Below are positions 43,309 to 56,320 of a DNA stretch of 64,000 nucleotides, one piece after another (within the stretch, counting starts at the first letter, position 1; every line of letters begins with the position of its first letter). The stretch comes from Aphelocoma coerulescens (Eukaryota; Chordata; Aves; Passeriformes; Corvidae), in contig NW_027184062.1 in the NCBI RefSeq assembly GCF_041296385.1, positions 563,001 through 627,000 on the forward strand. The letters run 5' to 3'. The notes under the pieces are model-generated. The model saw only the letters and a program-made list of their open reading frames with translations, did not search any database and was not told the DNA's origin. Both the position numbers and the translations under genes were made by a program.

Positions 43309-44758
43309 CAATGCTAACGTGAATTGGGCAGGCAGGCGAGTGCTAGCCACGCTCCTTTCTCAGTTTGTACGCTGCGGACACGAGTCCGGTGCTCTGCGCC
43401 TTCGTTCGGCCTCTTTAGTACCCATGTCGCTCTTTCATTCAGCCGGAGTCGAAGCGTCGTCTACTTCTCGCCCAGAGAGCACGGTGCCGGCAGCGAAATG
43501 CCCCAGCCGACTGCTTCTGCCGACACACGCCTGGTCTATGCACTTTCCCTCGCAGCGACATACAGCAGCACTTTCGGTCTTTCTTGTCGTCCAAATGTAA
43601 AGGGAAAGATTCTCTGCTATGTCCCGCCCAGAGAACAGTTTTAGGTCAACCAGCACGCCCAGAGCTTGCCCTCGACGCGTGGAAACTTGTGTTTGCACCA
43701 CATTCAAGTGGCTGCCGTCTTTCCTTTACAGCCTGCAGAGCACCGTCAGACCGCCGTGCTCTCTGCACCTGCCTTCTCAGTTCTAAGTACTACCGCGCCT
43801 CTTACAGCCTTGCAGGAAGCAAAGACACGGGTAGTCATCTCGCAGAGAAGAACGTGGAAGGACGAAAGGATGATCTTCCTTTCTCCTGCTTCTTGCCTGA
43901 ATTGTGGTGCTGTATTGAAAGTCTTGGCTAGCGAAAAGCTCATCCAGCAAGTGCCTCATTCCTGACGCATCTCGCTGAGCGAGAGTTTCACGAAGAGTTT
44001 AGACTCTGGAAACAGCAAGAAAATGATTGTACGTCGAGCTGAGGAAAATCCGTGCACAGCACACTGTGGATGCGTGCAGTGTTCGCGCTAAAGAGCGCCA
44101 AAACGCAAAGCCATCGCTGGGCTTCAGTTTTGTCCAGACCGCAGAAGGCAAAGAACGAAGCAACTGGGCACCGCGTTAACGTACTCAGTGGACCGAATTT
44201 CAAATGTCCAGCCAAAAGCTGCTTCATAAGCAGATTCAGCTGAGAATGCTCTGGCTGCTTCACAAAGTAAGGCGCAGCCGTTTCCATTCATCACACTACC
44301 TGGCCAGAAGCAGTATCCTACACCTTCAATGCTGCAGCGTCCATGCAGCTGGAGCACACGCAGTAGGACGCGTCCAGATAGACGGCGTTCTTCAAGTACC
44401 CCCCTCCTCCAAGCAGCCTTGAAACTGAGCACAACACACTGCGGCTCGGGAGCTTCCTTCTCAGATAGACGTGCCGTCACGTTATTCACTCTCGCAGCTC
44501 CGTTGCCCACTTGCAGCAGCTGCTACCAAAGCAAAATGCTCCAGAAGTAAAAAGCACTGCCGGGCTGCACTTTCCCTTGCCTCACGTGAAGCACCATAAA
44601 CTGTCCGCTGTGCTCTGTATTTCCATTCTCCGCCGCATCTACCACTGTTATCTCTGCATCTCGAAGCATAAAGCTCGGCACAATTCCTCCCAGGGAACGC
44701 TGGAAGAGAAATAGGCAGCAGCACAAGTAGCTGCAAGTGGAACTTTCTGTTTTAAAAC
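43309..44758 (-). repeat. Reverse monomer R2 (P1')
   Basis: Direct twin of 1291-2740, with clustered differences near 44374-44415 and 44558-44590 that match other monomers. Confidence 0.7.
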
Positions 44759-45552
44759 GCTAACGTGAATCCGGAAACAAGCGAGTGACAGCCAGGCTTC
44801 CTCTTGCAGCCTGTGCGATGCACACACCAGCTCGGTGCTCTGCCCTCATTCTTTAATGCTCTTCGTACCATGTCGCGCTTTCATTCTGCCGGAGTCGAAG
44901 CGTCGTCTACTTCTCGCCCAGAGAGCACGGTGCCAGCGGAGAAAGGCTCCAGAAAAACGCTCCAGGCTGCTGATTCTTCCCAAACACACCAGGGCTATGC
45001 ACTTTCCTTCGCAGCGCTAAGTAGCATCACATTCTGTTTGCGTTGGAGCCGGAATGCAAAGGGAAAGATTCTCGGTTACGTCTCACTCAGCGCCCAGTTT
45101 TAGGTCACCAAGCTTACCCGGAGCTTACCCGCGACGCGTGGAAATTGGTATTTGCACCATATTCAAGTGGTAGCTTTCTTTCCTTTACAGCCTGCAGAGC
45201 GCCGTCAGATCGCGGTGCTCTCTGCACCTGCCTTCTCCCTTCCAAGTACCACCGCGCACCTTACAGCCTTGCAGGAAGCAAAGACGTGGAGAGATGTCTC
45301 GCAGAGAAGATCGTGCAAAGACGAAAAGATGTTCTTCTTTGCTTTTCCTCGTCGCCCAGCTTGTGGTGCTCTACTGAAAGCGTGGGCTAACGAATGGCTA
45401 ATCTAGCATGTGCTTCCCTTCTAATGCATTTCGCTGAGCGAGAGCTGAGGAAAATCCTTGCACTGTACACTATGGATGCGTGCAGTAGACACGCAGAAGA
45501 GCGGCACAGCTCATAACCATCGCACACTCCAGCCCAGAGCTCTGGGGCTGCG
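44759..45552 (-). repeat. Reverse monomer tail up to the orientation switch (P1')
   Basis: Direct twin of 2741-3534. Confidence 0.65.
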
Positions 45553-46162
45553 TTCTTCTCAATTTCCGGCGCTGGACAGAACTGAGACATTGAGCTTTGG
45601 CTCTCTTTAGTGTGTGTACTGCACGCATCCAGAGCGCGCTGTGCACAGATTCTCCTCAGCGCTACGTGCAAGCACAGACTTTCTGCTTCGCAGAGCCCAA
45701 CTGTCCGCCGAAGCTCTCGCTCAGAGAAATGTGTCAGGAGAGAAGCACTTGCTGGATTAGCCTTACACTGGCCAACAGTTCCAAAGAAGCACCATAGTCT
45801 TCTTGCGAGAAAGGATAATAAAACACATGTATTGTCCCAGCAAAGTTCTCTGTGCTAGCCGAAGCCGAGAATCTTTCCCTTAAGATTAAGACCACAACGC
45901 AGACAGCATTTTGTGCTACTTAACGCTGAGAGGGATAGCCCAGGCGTGTTTCGGCAGAGGCAGAAGCCCGGAGCGTTTCTCTGCCGGCACCGTGCTCTCA
46001 GGCGAGAAGTAGACGACGCTTCGACTCCGGCAGAATGAAAAGCGCGACATGGTACGAAGAGCATACGAATGAGGGCGCAGAGCACCGAGCTGGTGTGCGC
46101 ATCGCACAGGCTGCAAGAAGAAGCGTGGCTGCCGCTCGCTTCTTTGCGGATTCACGTTAGCA
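45553..46162 (+). repeat. Forward monomer tail after the orientation switch (P1')
   Basis: Direct twin of 3535-4144, including the AATAAA-containing anomaly near 45800-45856. Confidence 0.6.
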
Positions 46163-47554
46163 GTTGAAAACAAAAGTTCCACTTGCAGCTACTTGTGCTG
46201 CTACCTATTTCTCTTCCAGCTTTCCCTGGGAAGAATTGTGCCGAGCTTTATGCTTCGAGATGCAGAGATGACAGTGGTAGATGCAGCGGAGAATGGAAAT
46301 AAAGAGTGCAGCGGACAGTTTACAGTGCTTTACGTGAGGCAAAGGAAAAGGTTTGCTCAGCAGTGCTTTTTACTTCTGGAGCATTTTGCTTTGGTAGCAC
46401 CTGCTGCTAGTGGGCAACGGAGCTGCGAGAGTGAATAACGTGACGGCACGTCTATCTGAGAAGGAAGCTCCCGAGCCGCAGTGTGTTGTGCTCAGTTTCA
46501 AGGCTGCTTGGAGGAGGGGGGTATTTGAAGAACGCCGTCTATCTGGACGCGTCCTACTGCGTGTGCTCCAGCTGCATGGACTCTGCAGCATTGAAGGTGT
46601 AAGAAACTTCTTCTGGCCAGGTAGTGTGATAGAGTGCAACGGCTACGCCTTACTTTGTGAACCATCCAGAGCATTCTCAGCTGAATCTGCTTGTGAAGCA
46701 GCTTTTGGCTGGACATTTGAAATTCGGTCCACTGAGTACGTTAACGCGGTGCCCAGCTGCTTCGTTCTTCGCCTTCTGCCGTCTGGACAGAACTGAAGCC
46801 CAGCGATTGCTTTTAGCTGTGGCTCTCTTCAGCATGTGTACTGCACGCATCCGCAGTGTGCTGTGCAAGGATTTTCCTCAGCTCTCCCTCAGCGAAATGC
46901 ATCAGGTGAGAAACACTTGCTGGATTAGCCTTTCGCTGGCCATGGCTTTCAGTACAGCACCACAATCTGGGCGACGAGGAGGAGCAAAGAAGAACATCTT
47001 TTCGTCTTTGCACGTTCTTCTCTGCGAGACGACTATCCGCGTCATTGCTTCCTGCAAGGCTATATTCTGCGCAGTGGTACTTGAAAGGGAGAAGGCAGGT
47101 GCAGAGAGCACCGCGATCTGACGGCGCTCTGCAGGCTGTAAAGGAAAGAGGGCTGCCACTGGAATGTGTGCAAACACAAGTTTCCACGAGTCGCGGGCAA
47201 GCTCTGGGCGTGCTTGTTGACCTAAAACTGTTCTCTGTGCCCGACATAGCAGAGAATCTTTCCCTTTACATTTGGACGACAAGAAAAGACCGAAAGTGCT
47301 GCTGTATGTCGCTGCGAGAAAAGTGCATAGCCCTGGTGTGTTTCGGAAAGGGCAGTCGGCTGGGGCATTTCTCTTCCGGCACCGTGCTCTCCGGGCGAGA
47401 AGTAGACGACGCTTCGACTCCGGCAGAATGAAAAGCGCGACATGGTACGAAGAGCATACGAATGAGGGCGCAGAGCACCGAGCTGGTGTGCGCATCGCAC
47501 AGGCTGCAAGAAGAAGCGTGGCTGCCGCTCGCTTCTTTGCGGATTCACGTTAGC
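46163..47554 (+). repeat. Forward monomer F1' (full length)
   Basis: A 1392-bp unit. It is in the position of the truncated F1 of the left array but is intact here. Confidence 0.85.
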
Positions 47555-48939
47555 AGTTGAAAACAAAAGTTCCACTTGCAGCTACTTGTGCTGCTACCTA
47601 TTTCTCTTCCAGCTTTCCCTGGGAAGAATTGTGCCGAGCTTTATGCTTCGAGATGCAGAGATGACAGTGGTAGATGCAGCGGAGAATGGAAATAGTGCAG
47701 CGGACAGTTTACAGTGCTTTACGTGAGGCAAAGGAAAAGGTTTGCTCAGCAGTGCTTTTTACTTCTGGAGCATTTTGCTTTGGTAGCACCTGCTGCTAGT
47801 GGGCAACGGAGCTGCGAGAGTGAATAACGTGACGGCACGTCTATCTGAGAAGGAAGCTCCCGAGCCGCAGTGTGTTGTGCTCAGTTTCAAGGCTGCTTGG
47901 AGGAGGGGGGTACTTGAAGAACGCCGTCTATCTGGACGCGTCCTACTGCGTGTGCTCCAGCTGCATGGACTCTGCAGCATTGAAGGTGTAAGAAACTTCT
48001 TCTGGCCTGATAGTGTGATAGAGTGCAACGGCTACGCCTTACTTTGTGAACCATCCAGAGCATTCTCAGCTGAATCTGCTTGTGAAGCAGCTCTTGGCTG
48101 GACATTTGAAATTCGGTCCACTGAGTACGTTAACGCGGTGCCCAGCTGCTTCGTTCTTCGCCTTCTGCCGTCTGGACAGAACTGAAGCCCAGCGATTGCT
48201 TTTAGCTGTGGCTCTCTTCAGCATGTGTACTGCACGCATCCGCAGTGTGCTGTGCAAGGATTTTCCTCAGCTCTCCCTCAGCGAAATGCATCAGGTGAGA
48301 AACACTTGCTGGATTAGCCTTTCGCTGGCCAAGGCTTTTAATACAGCACCACAATATGGGCGACGAGGAGAAAGGAAGAACATCTTTTCGTCCTGGCACG
48401 TTCTTCTGAGCGACATGACTATCCGCGTGTTTGCTTCCTGCAAAGCTGTATTGTGCGCGGCGGTATTGGAACTGAGAAGGCAGGTGCAGAGAGCACCGGG
48501 ATCTGACGGCGTTCTGCAGCCTGTAAAGGAAAGACGGCTACCACTTGAATGTGGTGCAAACACAAGTTTCCACGCGTCGAGGGCAAGCTCTGGGCGTGCT
48601 GGTTGACCTAAAACTGTTCTCTGGGCGGGACATAGCAGAGAATCTTTCCCTTTACATTTAGACGACAAGAAAGACCGAAAGTGCTGCTGTATGTCGCTGC
48701 GAGGGAAAGTGCATAGACCAGGCGTGTGTCGGCAGAAGCAGTCGGCTGGGGCATTTCGCTGCCGGCACCGTGCTCTCTGGGCGAGAAGTAGACGACGCTT
48801 CGACTCCGGCTGAATGAAAGAGCGACATGGGTACTAAAGAGGCCGAACGAAGGCGCAGAGCACCGGACTCGTGTCCGCAGCGTACAAACTGAGAAAGGAG
48901 CGTGGCTAGCACTCGCCTGCCTGCCCAATTCACGTTAGC
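47555..48939 (+). repeat. Forward monomer F2' (terminal core unit)
   Basis: It matches F4 of the left array, including the variant type from about 48329. It lacks four bases (an AAGA of the AATAAAGAG word) near 47693. Confidence 0.8.
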
Positions 48940-50292
48940 ATTGAGAAGGAGGAAGTTCAACGACAACTACTTCCTTGTGCTACTACTTATCCCTCTTCCA
49001 ACCATCCCCAAAACCACTGGCGCTTAACTTTAGGCTTCGAGATGCAGCAAACACAGTGGTCGCTTCCAAGGAGAGGGGAAGTAGAGAGTGCAGCGGGGAG
49101 TTTAGGTGGCTTTACGTAAGGCAAGGGGAAGGTGCAGCCCAGCATTGGCTTTTTCTTCTAGTTCTTTTCTTCAGGAGAGCAGCTAGCAAGCAGGCTGCGA
49201 GAGGCAACAATGGGATGGCTCGTCTGTCGGAGAAGCCGCAGTCTACAGTGCTGCAGACTGCTGTGCACAGTTTTAATGCTGCTGTAAGTACACGGTACTT
49301 TTGGAACGTCTTCTCTCCTGACTCTCCCATCTCTGGGAGCTCTAGCTGCTTGAACCTGGCCACACTGAAGGTGTGTGGACGTGGTCGCGCTGCGAGTATC
49401 AAGTCTTCCAGAGAAGAGGGATAGTCAAGAAATGCTTTCTCACCTGGCCTATCTCTCAGTCCGAACTGTGGCTGCAAACGCTGCGCTGCAAGGGTGGACT
49501 TACCCACTTGGAGAGAATGTGATGATGCTCTAGATATAGTTGCGAAGGAAAGTGCTGCTCACTGGAATGTTTCGCCTAGTTCACAGACTTTAAAAGGACT
49601 AGGAAGGCCAACGCCTTGTTTTAGCACTTGTTCTCTGCGTGCAGCTGCTGGATGTTTGGAAGGGCTTTGGGATCCGCCAGAGGTGGAGGGTACGATGCTA
49701 CAGAGAGCTTGAAGGAAAGTGCCTATCTCCAGGGCCTTTGATGCAGTTCAGCGGGTGCGAGTGGCATGTTGAGCATGTTCATGATGGCACAGAAAAGGTT
49801 CTGAAAGAAAGAGGCCGTGCTGAAACTGCCTTTACTTTTGCCGCTTAGAAACTGCTCAGCCAACAATGAAAAGATTCGTCTTGCTTCCCCCCTACGCGCA
49901 GGGTTACATCCTTTTATGTCTCCAAGAGGCAGGATGCACAGCAGAGCTCTTCCACCAACTGCTTCCACACGACTGGGGCCGCGCCAGCCAAGCGCTTTTT
50001 GCCGGGCACTGTCAGCGCTCATGGAAACAACCACACGACGGCGCTGCAGACTTGCAAAAGAAGGCCAAGCACCTGGCCCAGCTCGAAACCACCCCAAGGG
50101 CAGACAGAGGCAACTTGCAAACGGCCCTGCACTCAAATCAACGGTGTCAGGACAAAAAGGTTGCCCTCATCTTCCCCTTCCAAGAGCACACTCTTCTTTA
50201 CACCACACCTCTTTGGCCCAAACAAATCTTTTCCCTCTCGCAGATTCCGCCCACCAACTTGAAACCATCTGGCAAAAACAGGGCTCAAAACA
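48940..50292 (+). repeat. Forward monomer, diverged terminal type (P1')
   Basis: Direct twin of 9529-10880 and inverted twin of 41960-43308. Confidence 0.65.
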
Positions 50293-50848
50293 GTGCCAGC
50301 TGAGGAAGATCTTGCTGCCTACAACTTCACCTGCACCCCTCAAACTAGCAGCACACACGCTGTTCTCAGCACTCTCCTTCTCAGCTCTAGGTACCATCCT
50401 AAGCCTTCCCTCTCCCAGAGTCAGGATCCAAAGGCAACGGCACCAGGGACTGCTCACACACTGAAGGCACCAGGACAAATAGCTTAAGAGCTTGGCCTTT
50501 GCATTCCCACTGACAGCTCAACAGCTCGAACCCAGAGAGAGCTCTGCCTGTTGGGAAAAGCCTTTAAAATCCCTAGGAGTACCTGATGTGCACATCCAAA
50601 CCTGCCTTCCTTGCCAAAGAGAGCAACTACAAGCCCATCTCCAAAGAAACGGCATCCCCTCCTCCAAAATACAACACATCCAGCGACTGATCCGCCTCCA
50701 GTATTGAATATGTCCAACAATTGCCCCCACACGCACAGGGGCCAGAAGAGAAATGTCTTGCTGGACTATTCCTCCCCACAGTACCTTAACATCTGCTCCA
50801 GCAACACTGGCACTATGTCCTTGCCTTCCCAAGGAAAGGCACTCCGAG
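50293..50848. other. Unassigned interval (direct copy of 10881-11436)
   Basis: No gene or repeat family is recognised. Confidence 0.6.
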
Positions 50849-51972
50849 TCTCTTGGCCTTGCCTTGTCTAGTTCTTCTTAAGGTACCCTTGCTCTGCTTC
50901 CTTTGCCTACGTCATCCTTGCCTCGCACTGCCTACAACTTGCTGGCTTTGCTTTGCCCGGCCTACCACTCTTTCCCTTGCCTTCCATGCAGGCAAGGCGC
51001 TGCAAACCGAGTGCAGGCAATTGTGGGCAAGTCAAGGGAGAGGTAGGCAAGGCCAGAGCAGTGAGGGGAAAGCAAATGGAGTGGTAGACAAGAGAAGGTC
51101 CAGAAGTTAGAGGCAAGGCTGGCTGTAGGAAGGAAGGGCCACTGATGGGAAGGCCAGGCAGAAACAGGAAGGGCTCAGCAAGCCAAGGCCCTGGAGGAAA
51201 ACAGTAGGCAGGTCATGTGCGGGGCAGGGCCCTGCAAAGGAATGCAAGGCTCCAGAGGGCTAGCAGGGCAAGGCAAGGCAACTGTTGTGTTGCCAAGGCA
51301 AGGCCAGGCAAGGCAGGTGAGAAGTACATTCAAGGACTGCTGGTGCACAAAAGTGGCCAGGACCAAGTGCTCTGTGTGGCCTTGATCCCGCGTGGGTCAT
51401 CTCTCCTCTGTACCTAAAAGACTTGAGCTACCTGCTTTCCCTTGTATGCAAAAGAACTCTCTTTCTGGTCCCCGAGCTCAAGGGCAAAATGTGAATTGCC
51501 CCTCCAAGGTTCAAGACATGCAAGGATTGCTCCCAGACAAAGGCTGCCCACAGAGATGAGTGTGGCAACATGCGTCCTCCCCTGGTCTTCCTCTCATGGG
51601 ATCCTGAAACACCGGAGATGCTTGAGAGCTTTGAGATTCCTCGGAGGAGCAGAAAGGGCAGGGCAAGGCCCAGAAATGTCATTGAAAAGGGGTGTTGAAT
51701 TCCAGGTGGGGGAGGGGTGAGCAAGGTCATGCAAGGCAAGGGAGGGGTTCAAGGGCAAGGCAAGGCAAGTGGTGGCTTTGCGAGGCGAGGCAAGGCAATG
51801 AGGGTCCTAGAAGGAAAAGGAAAGGTGAGGCCAGACCTAGACGAATGTGAAAGGAAGTCAGGTGGGGGATGGGTGAGCAAGTCAGTGCAAGGCAGGGGAG
51901 AAAAGGCAGGTTGAGGGAAGGCTACAGAGGGGGCAGCAAGGAAATGCAAGGCATGGGGAAGCATGCGAGGAG
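50849..51972 (+). repeat. CAAGG/GGCAA-rich minisatellite (copy 3)
   Basis: Direct copy of 11437-12560 at offset 39412, with scattered substitutions. Confidence 0.8.
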
Positions 51973-52060
51973 TGGGTGCTGCCAGCCGGTGGGGATGGCA
52001 GGGGCGGGGCCACTGCAAGTAGCATGGTGGGGATGTGGAGGGGGTGTTAGTGTGCGGGAG

Positions 52061-52081
52061 GTGTGTGTGTGTGTGTGTGTG
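52061..52081 (+). repeat. (GT)n microsatellite, copy 3
   Basis: The longest of the three runs. The extra GT units account for the change of offset from 39412 to 39416 between flanking sequences. Confidence 0.9.
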
Positions 52082-52185
52082 CAGTGGAGTGCAGGGTAAG
52101 TGCAGGTGTGTGTGTGCGTATACGGGGGTTTTGTGCCAGGTGCTGTGCCGGGGAGAGCCGTTCCACCGCAAGGAAGGTGTGGGAG

Positions 52186-52627
52186 TGAAAGGAGTAAGAT
52201 AGATGTGTCTTTACAAAGAGACCGTGTGAATCTCTCCTTAGACAAGGCTAGGAATTTACAGGGGGGGAAGTAACAGAAGAAAGTATTCGTTCTAGAAACT
52301 GTTACTAATCAACAGAGACTGTTGCTCAGCCAAGGCCCTGCTAAATTCCTGAACCTAGAGCAAGGCAGCAAAGACTTCCTAGCATTAGGAATAGTTTGGT
52401 TTTCTTCCTTTTCCATTCCAAAAGGGGAGTGCATATTAGAGGGGGGCATAGAGTAGGCAGTTCCGGAAGTCTGTAATTCCCGAGTACCTCAGAGGGTGCT
52501 GTTGCCAGGAACTTAGCATCAGAAGGGAGCTGCATCCCGCAATCATTTGAGAGACTCCATGGCAAAAGCCCCATGGCCTCTCCCTGGAGTTGAAGAATGT
52601 TACAGGACTCCTCTGTCTCCTTTTTGG
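52186..52627 (+). repeat. ERV2 copy 3, 5' LTR
   Basis: Direct copy of 12770-13211. Confidence 0.75.
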
Positions 52628-53527
52628 TGGATGAAGAAACTCAGAAAGCCACACTTCTGCCAGAACTCTCCAAGATGCCCCCTTTGCTCCCCGTGACTCC
52701 ATCACTGCCCAGGAAGCTGTCTTTTCTACCGCAGCAGTTTGACATACAGTTAAAAGTCGTGTGGCAGAGAAAAAAGGCAAGAATTGGTTTCCAAGGGATG
52801 GCAAACAAGAGATACCAGAACCTTTGGCCCTACCAATATTAAAGCAACTCCATTAAGAGAGTTCTTGCACTTCCTGAGGATTGGCAGAAGCCTATCTCAT
52901 GATGTATGTTGCTGGGGGTCTTTTTAGACTGGCAAAAGGAGCTGTTGAAGGTTGCTTGATCTGTGCTAAAGCCAACAGCCAAGTTACAAAGTAACTTGCT
53001 AGAGGAGGGAGGCCTTGGGCTGCATGGCCCTTCCAAAGATGCCAGGTGGATTTTCCGGAGATGCCCCAAGTGGCAAGGCTTAATATCTTCTGGTAATCGT
53101 ATGTCAGCTAGCAAGGTGGCCAGAAGTATTTCCAACTACTTCAGTAATGACAGGATCAGTTCTTAAGGCATTTTTGGAACAAATCATTCCAAGATACAGC
53201 ATTGTAGAAGCAATAGATTCAGATAGGGGAACTCATTTTGCAGGAAAGATCCTTCAAGGGGTTTTGGCTTCTTTAGGAACACAATGGAACCTCCATAGGC
53301 CCTGGCACCCCCAGAGCTCGGCTCGGGTAGAAAACAATGAAGAGAGAAATAAACACCTTTTGAAGCTGGTAATAGAAACCAAGATGCCATGGGTAGGGCT
53401 TTGGACATTGGCTTTGGTGAGAATGAGGGCCCAAGCCAGAAGAGAGATTCAGTTATCTCCCTTTCAATCGTTGTTTGCAATTGCCCTGGTAAGTCTCCAC
53501 CCAGTGGGGGGGGGTAGAGGCAAGTGA
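52628..53527 (+). pseudogene. ERV2 copy 3, pol remnant (integrase)
   Basis: Direct copy of 13212-14111. The integrase core frame (53147-53527) carries the second Asp and the Glu. The first Asp (53049) is in another frame. The run of nine G near 53506-53514 closes the frame as in copy 1. Confidence 0.75.
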
Positions 53528-54156
53528 TGCATTTTTAAAACCATCTGTGGCCAGGATCCTGCTTCTTGTGAAACCCCTTCAACAGGAAACTCAGCTGGTG
53601 CAAGCCCGGCCTTTGGACTTTGCTGCTTTTAACATCCAACCAGGAGATTGAGTCCTAATTAAGGAGTAGAAAGAAGCGCCAGTGCTGGTGAAATGGCGTG
53701 GCCCATTCCAAGTGTCACTGACGACAGAAAACAGCCGTCAAGTAAGCTGAACACAGGTGAACCCGTCACTCTCGGGTCAAGGTCTCTGAAGCCTCGGAGA
53801 TTTGCACATCTCAGCTGGAGGAGAAGGCCGGGAGGCCGTGACTGACACTCTGCAGGAGTGGGCCGGAGCAGTAGGCAGTGCTTCGACATCGGAAGAAGCC
53901 CCGCAGTCCTACCTTCAGACCGTCTGCTGAAATAGACTGTATAGGCATCCCTCCTCTAGAATCTCCACTCACTTGGGGGCTAATACTTGTGGCCATTTTG
54001 TTACGTTAAGTGGTTTCTGTGTCTTCAATTGCCACAGGTGCTGCAGAAGACAACGGGAAAATTAGACTAGCTAATTAGATGACACTATTAAAACATTTTC
54101 CTTACTAATTCTACTTTGATATGGTTAGCTGAGTTTAGGCCAGGAGTGGGAGAATC

Positions 54157-55684
54157 AATTTGCAGCCTTAGGAGAAGAAGTAGCAAAAGTTTTTAACCTT
54201 AGCAATTGCTGGCTCTGTGGAGGGCCAGGAGGATCTGAAGAGTGGCCATAGTTGGCTAGCCCAGCTGAACCTAAATGGTGGGTCAATGTGAGGGCCACAG
54301 TGGGATGGGATTTGGGGCCAAAGAAGGAAGTTCACGGCCACTTCATTCTTCTCCAACAGGCACTTATTGCCTAAATAGGATAGGGCGTGTCTATGTAGGA
54401 AAAGGCAATTGTCAATTGACTTTCCCTCTGGGCTTGAACAACTGGGTTTGGACCCCCAATTGCCCTCCTTCCAATTGTTCCAAATATCAAGGCAAATGCA
54501 ATCAAATACCTGTTCGGCTCACTAACAGTAGCTGCGTAAGGCGTTCTTATCACACTTACCAAAAATATTTGGAAGCCTGTAAAGCAATGGGGAGGGACAA
54601 GGGGTTTTTTTGACCACCTGTTTTTGAGCAGTCCCCACAAAAATTCCACAAGTAGAAGACATGTTGTTTGTGATTATCAGTGGGAATGGCCACACCGGAT
54701 TGGAACTCAAAGCCTTTTAGTGAGTTCTGCTCCAAATCCAACCAAGCAGCTTGCAGATGTAAATGTAGGTGGGAACCCTGTGCGGGAGCTTGGAAATGCA
54801 AATGCTGGGACCCTTATGGTGGGGCAACTCTTGTTGGAGGACCGTTAGGCCCGGGAATCCTGCTGTATTTTGAGCCACCAATTGATGACCATGGGTAGGT
54901 TCCTTTGCTAATGGAACACGGGCTTTGAAAGGACAGTATTGGATTTGTGGCCAACATGCTTAGCTCAGGTTACCTCCAAACTGGTCAGGGATATGGTATA
55001 TTTAGTAGACTGTTGTTCTTTTTGCTACTACAAGTTCTGGGAAATCGCTTAGGAATCAAAATCTGTGATGATTTAATTAGAGAAAAGCAGTCAGCTGATG
55101 CAGCCCTGGCTGGAGGGAGCACCCCAAAACGGGGAAATGATGAACGGCCAACAGAACAAGTTACCCAACACGATGGATCAGCCCCTTGGAAACCTAAGGA
55201 ATTAATCCCAGATGCCTGGGAACCCATTTATCATTTGAAGGAGATAATTAGGTTACAAGCTGTCTCGGAAATAATTACCAACCAGCCAGCCACAGCGCTT
55301 GACCTTTTTGCTGAGCAACCCACTTAAATGAGGAAAGCGGTATTTCAACATTGGATGGTATTAGATTATCTGTTGGCAGAAGAAGGAGGAGTTTGTGGGA
55401 AATTAAATGACTCGAGCTGCTGTTTGCAAGCAGATGACAGCGGAAAAGTGGTCAAACAAATAACAAAGGAAATAACGTCAGCTCGTGGACCTGTCCAAAT
55501 GTTGAAAGGATGGGGATGGGACATGTTTTCATGGTTAACTGGCCAGCTCTGGGCTAAATGAATACGATTCCTCCTCTTACATGCTATAGCAACTCTCATC
55601 TTTTTACCATGTGTGACACCATGCTGGCGGCAGCTCTTTCAGCAGGTGCTCAAGGGGATGCCGCTAGCAGCCATGCCTACCTGA
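54157..55684 (+). pseudogene. ERV2 copy 3, env remnant
   Basis: Direct copy of 14741-16268: CWLC at 54207-54218, C-X7-CC starting at 55394, TAA at 55325 and TGA at 55559. Confidence 0.8.
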
Positions 55685-55826
55685 TCCAGAAATGACTACA
55701 AAAGGACAGAAAAGGATGTCACTGCAAATAATAGCAAAACCCAAGAAGACTCCAGAAGAAAAAAATTAAATCCATGGTAATTAAGGTTTGTAAAGACAAA
55801 TACAGAGCAAATAAAAAGAGGAGGGA

Positions 55827-56289
55827 TTAAAAGGAATGAGATGGATGAGTCTTTACAAAGAGACCGTGTGAATCGGCCTGTAGACAAGGCTAGGAAGTTA
55901 TGGCTAGTGAAGTAACAGAAGAAACTAGGAGTTCTCTAGAACTGTTACTAATCATCAGAGACTGTTGATTAATCAAGGCCGTGTTAAATTCCTGAACCTA
56001 GAGCAAGGCAACAAAGACTTAAGAGCATTAGGAATGGGGTTCTTTTCTTTCTTCTCGATGCCAAGAGGGGGGTGCATATTAGAGGGGGGCGCATAGAGTA
56101 GGCAGTTCCGGAAGTCTGTATCTCCCGAATACCTCAGCCAGTGGGGAAAAGGAAGAGGGTGCTGTGGCCGGGAACTTGGCATCAAAAGGGGGCTGCATCC
56201 CGCAACCGTTTGACAGACGCCATGGGAAAAGCCCCATGGACTCTCCCTGTAGTCGAAGAATGTTGCAGGACTCCTCTGTCTCCTTTTCG
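55827..56289 (+). repeat. ERV2 copy 3, 3' LTR
   Basis: Direct copy of 16411-16873, preceded by the polypurine tract at 55813-55826. Confidence 0.75.
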
Positions 56290-56320
56290 GATATAAACCT
56301 CAGGCATCGTGGATTAATTT

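Larger units (their letters stand above)
41960..50292. repeat. Palindromic monomer array P1' (right copy)
   Basis: Same design as 1-10822. The left half repeats 1-4144 at an offset of 42018. Arms about 41960-43712 and 48540-50292 are near-perfect inverted partners (coordinates sum to 92252). It has two full forward core units where the other array has four, which accounts for the 2606-bp difference between the two offsets (42018 and 39412) in the window. Confidence 0.9.
52186..56289 (+). mobile_element. ERV2 copy 3
   Basis: Direct copy of 12770-16873 at offset 39416, with the same deletion and broken frames and only scattered substitutions. Confidence 0.85.
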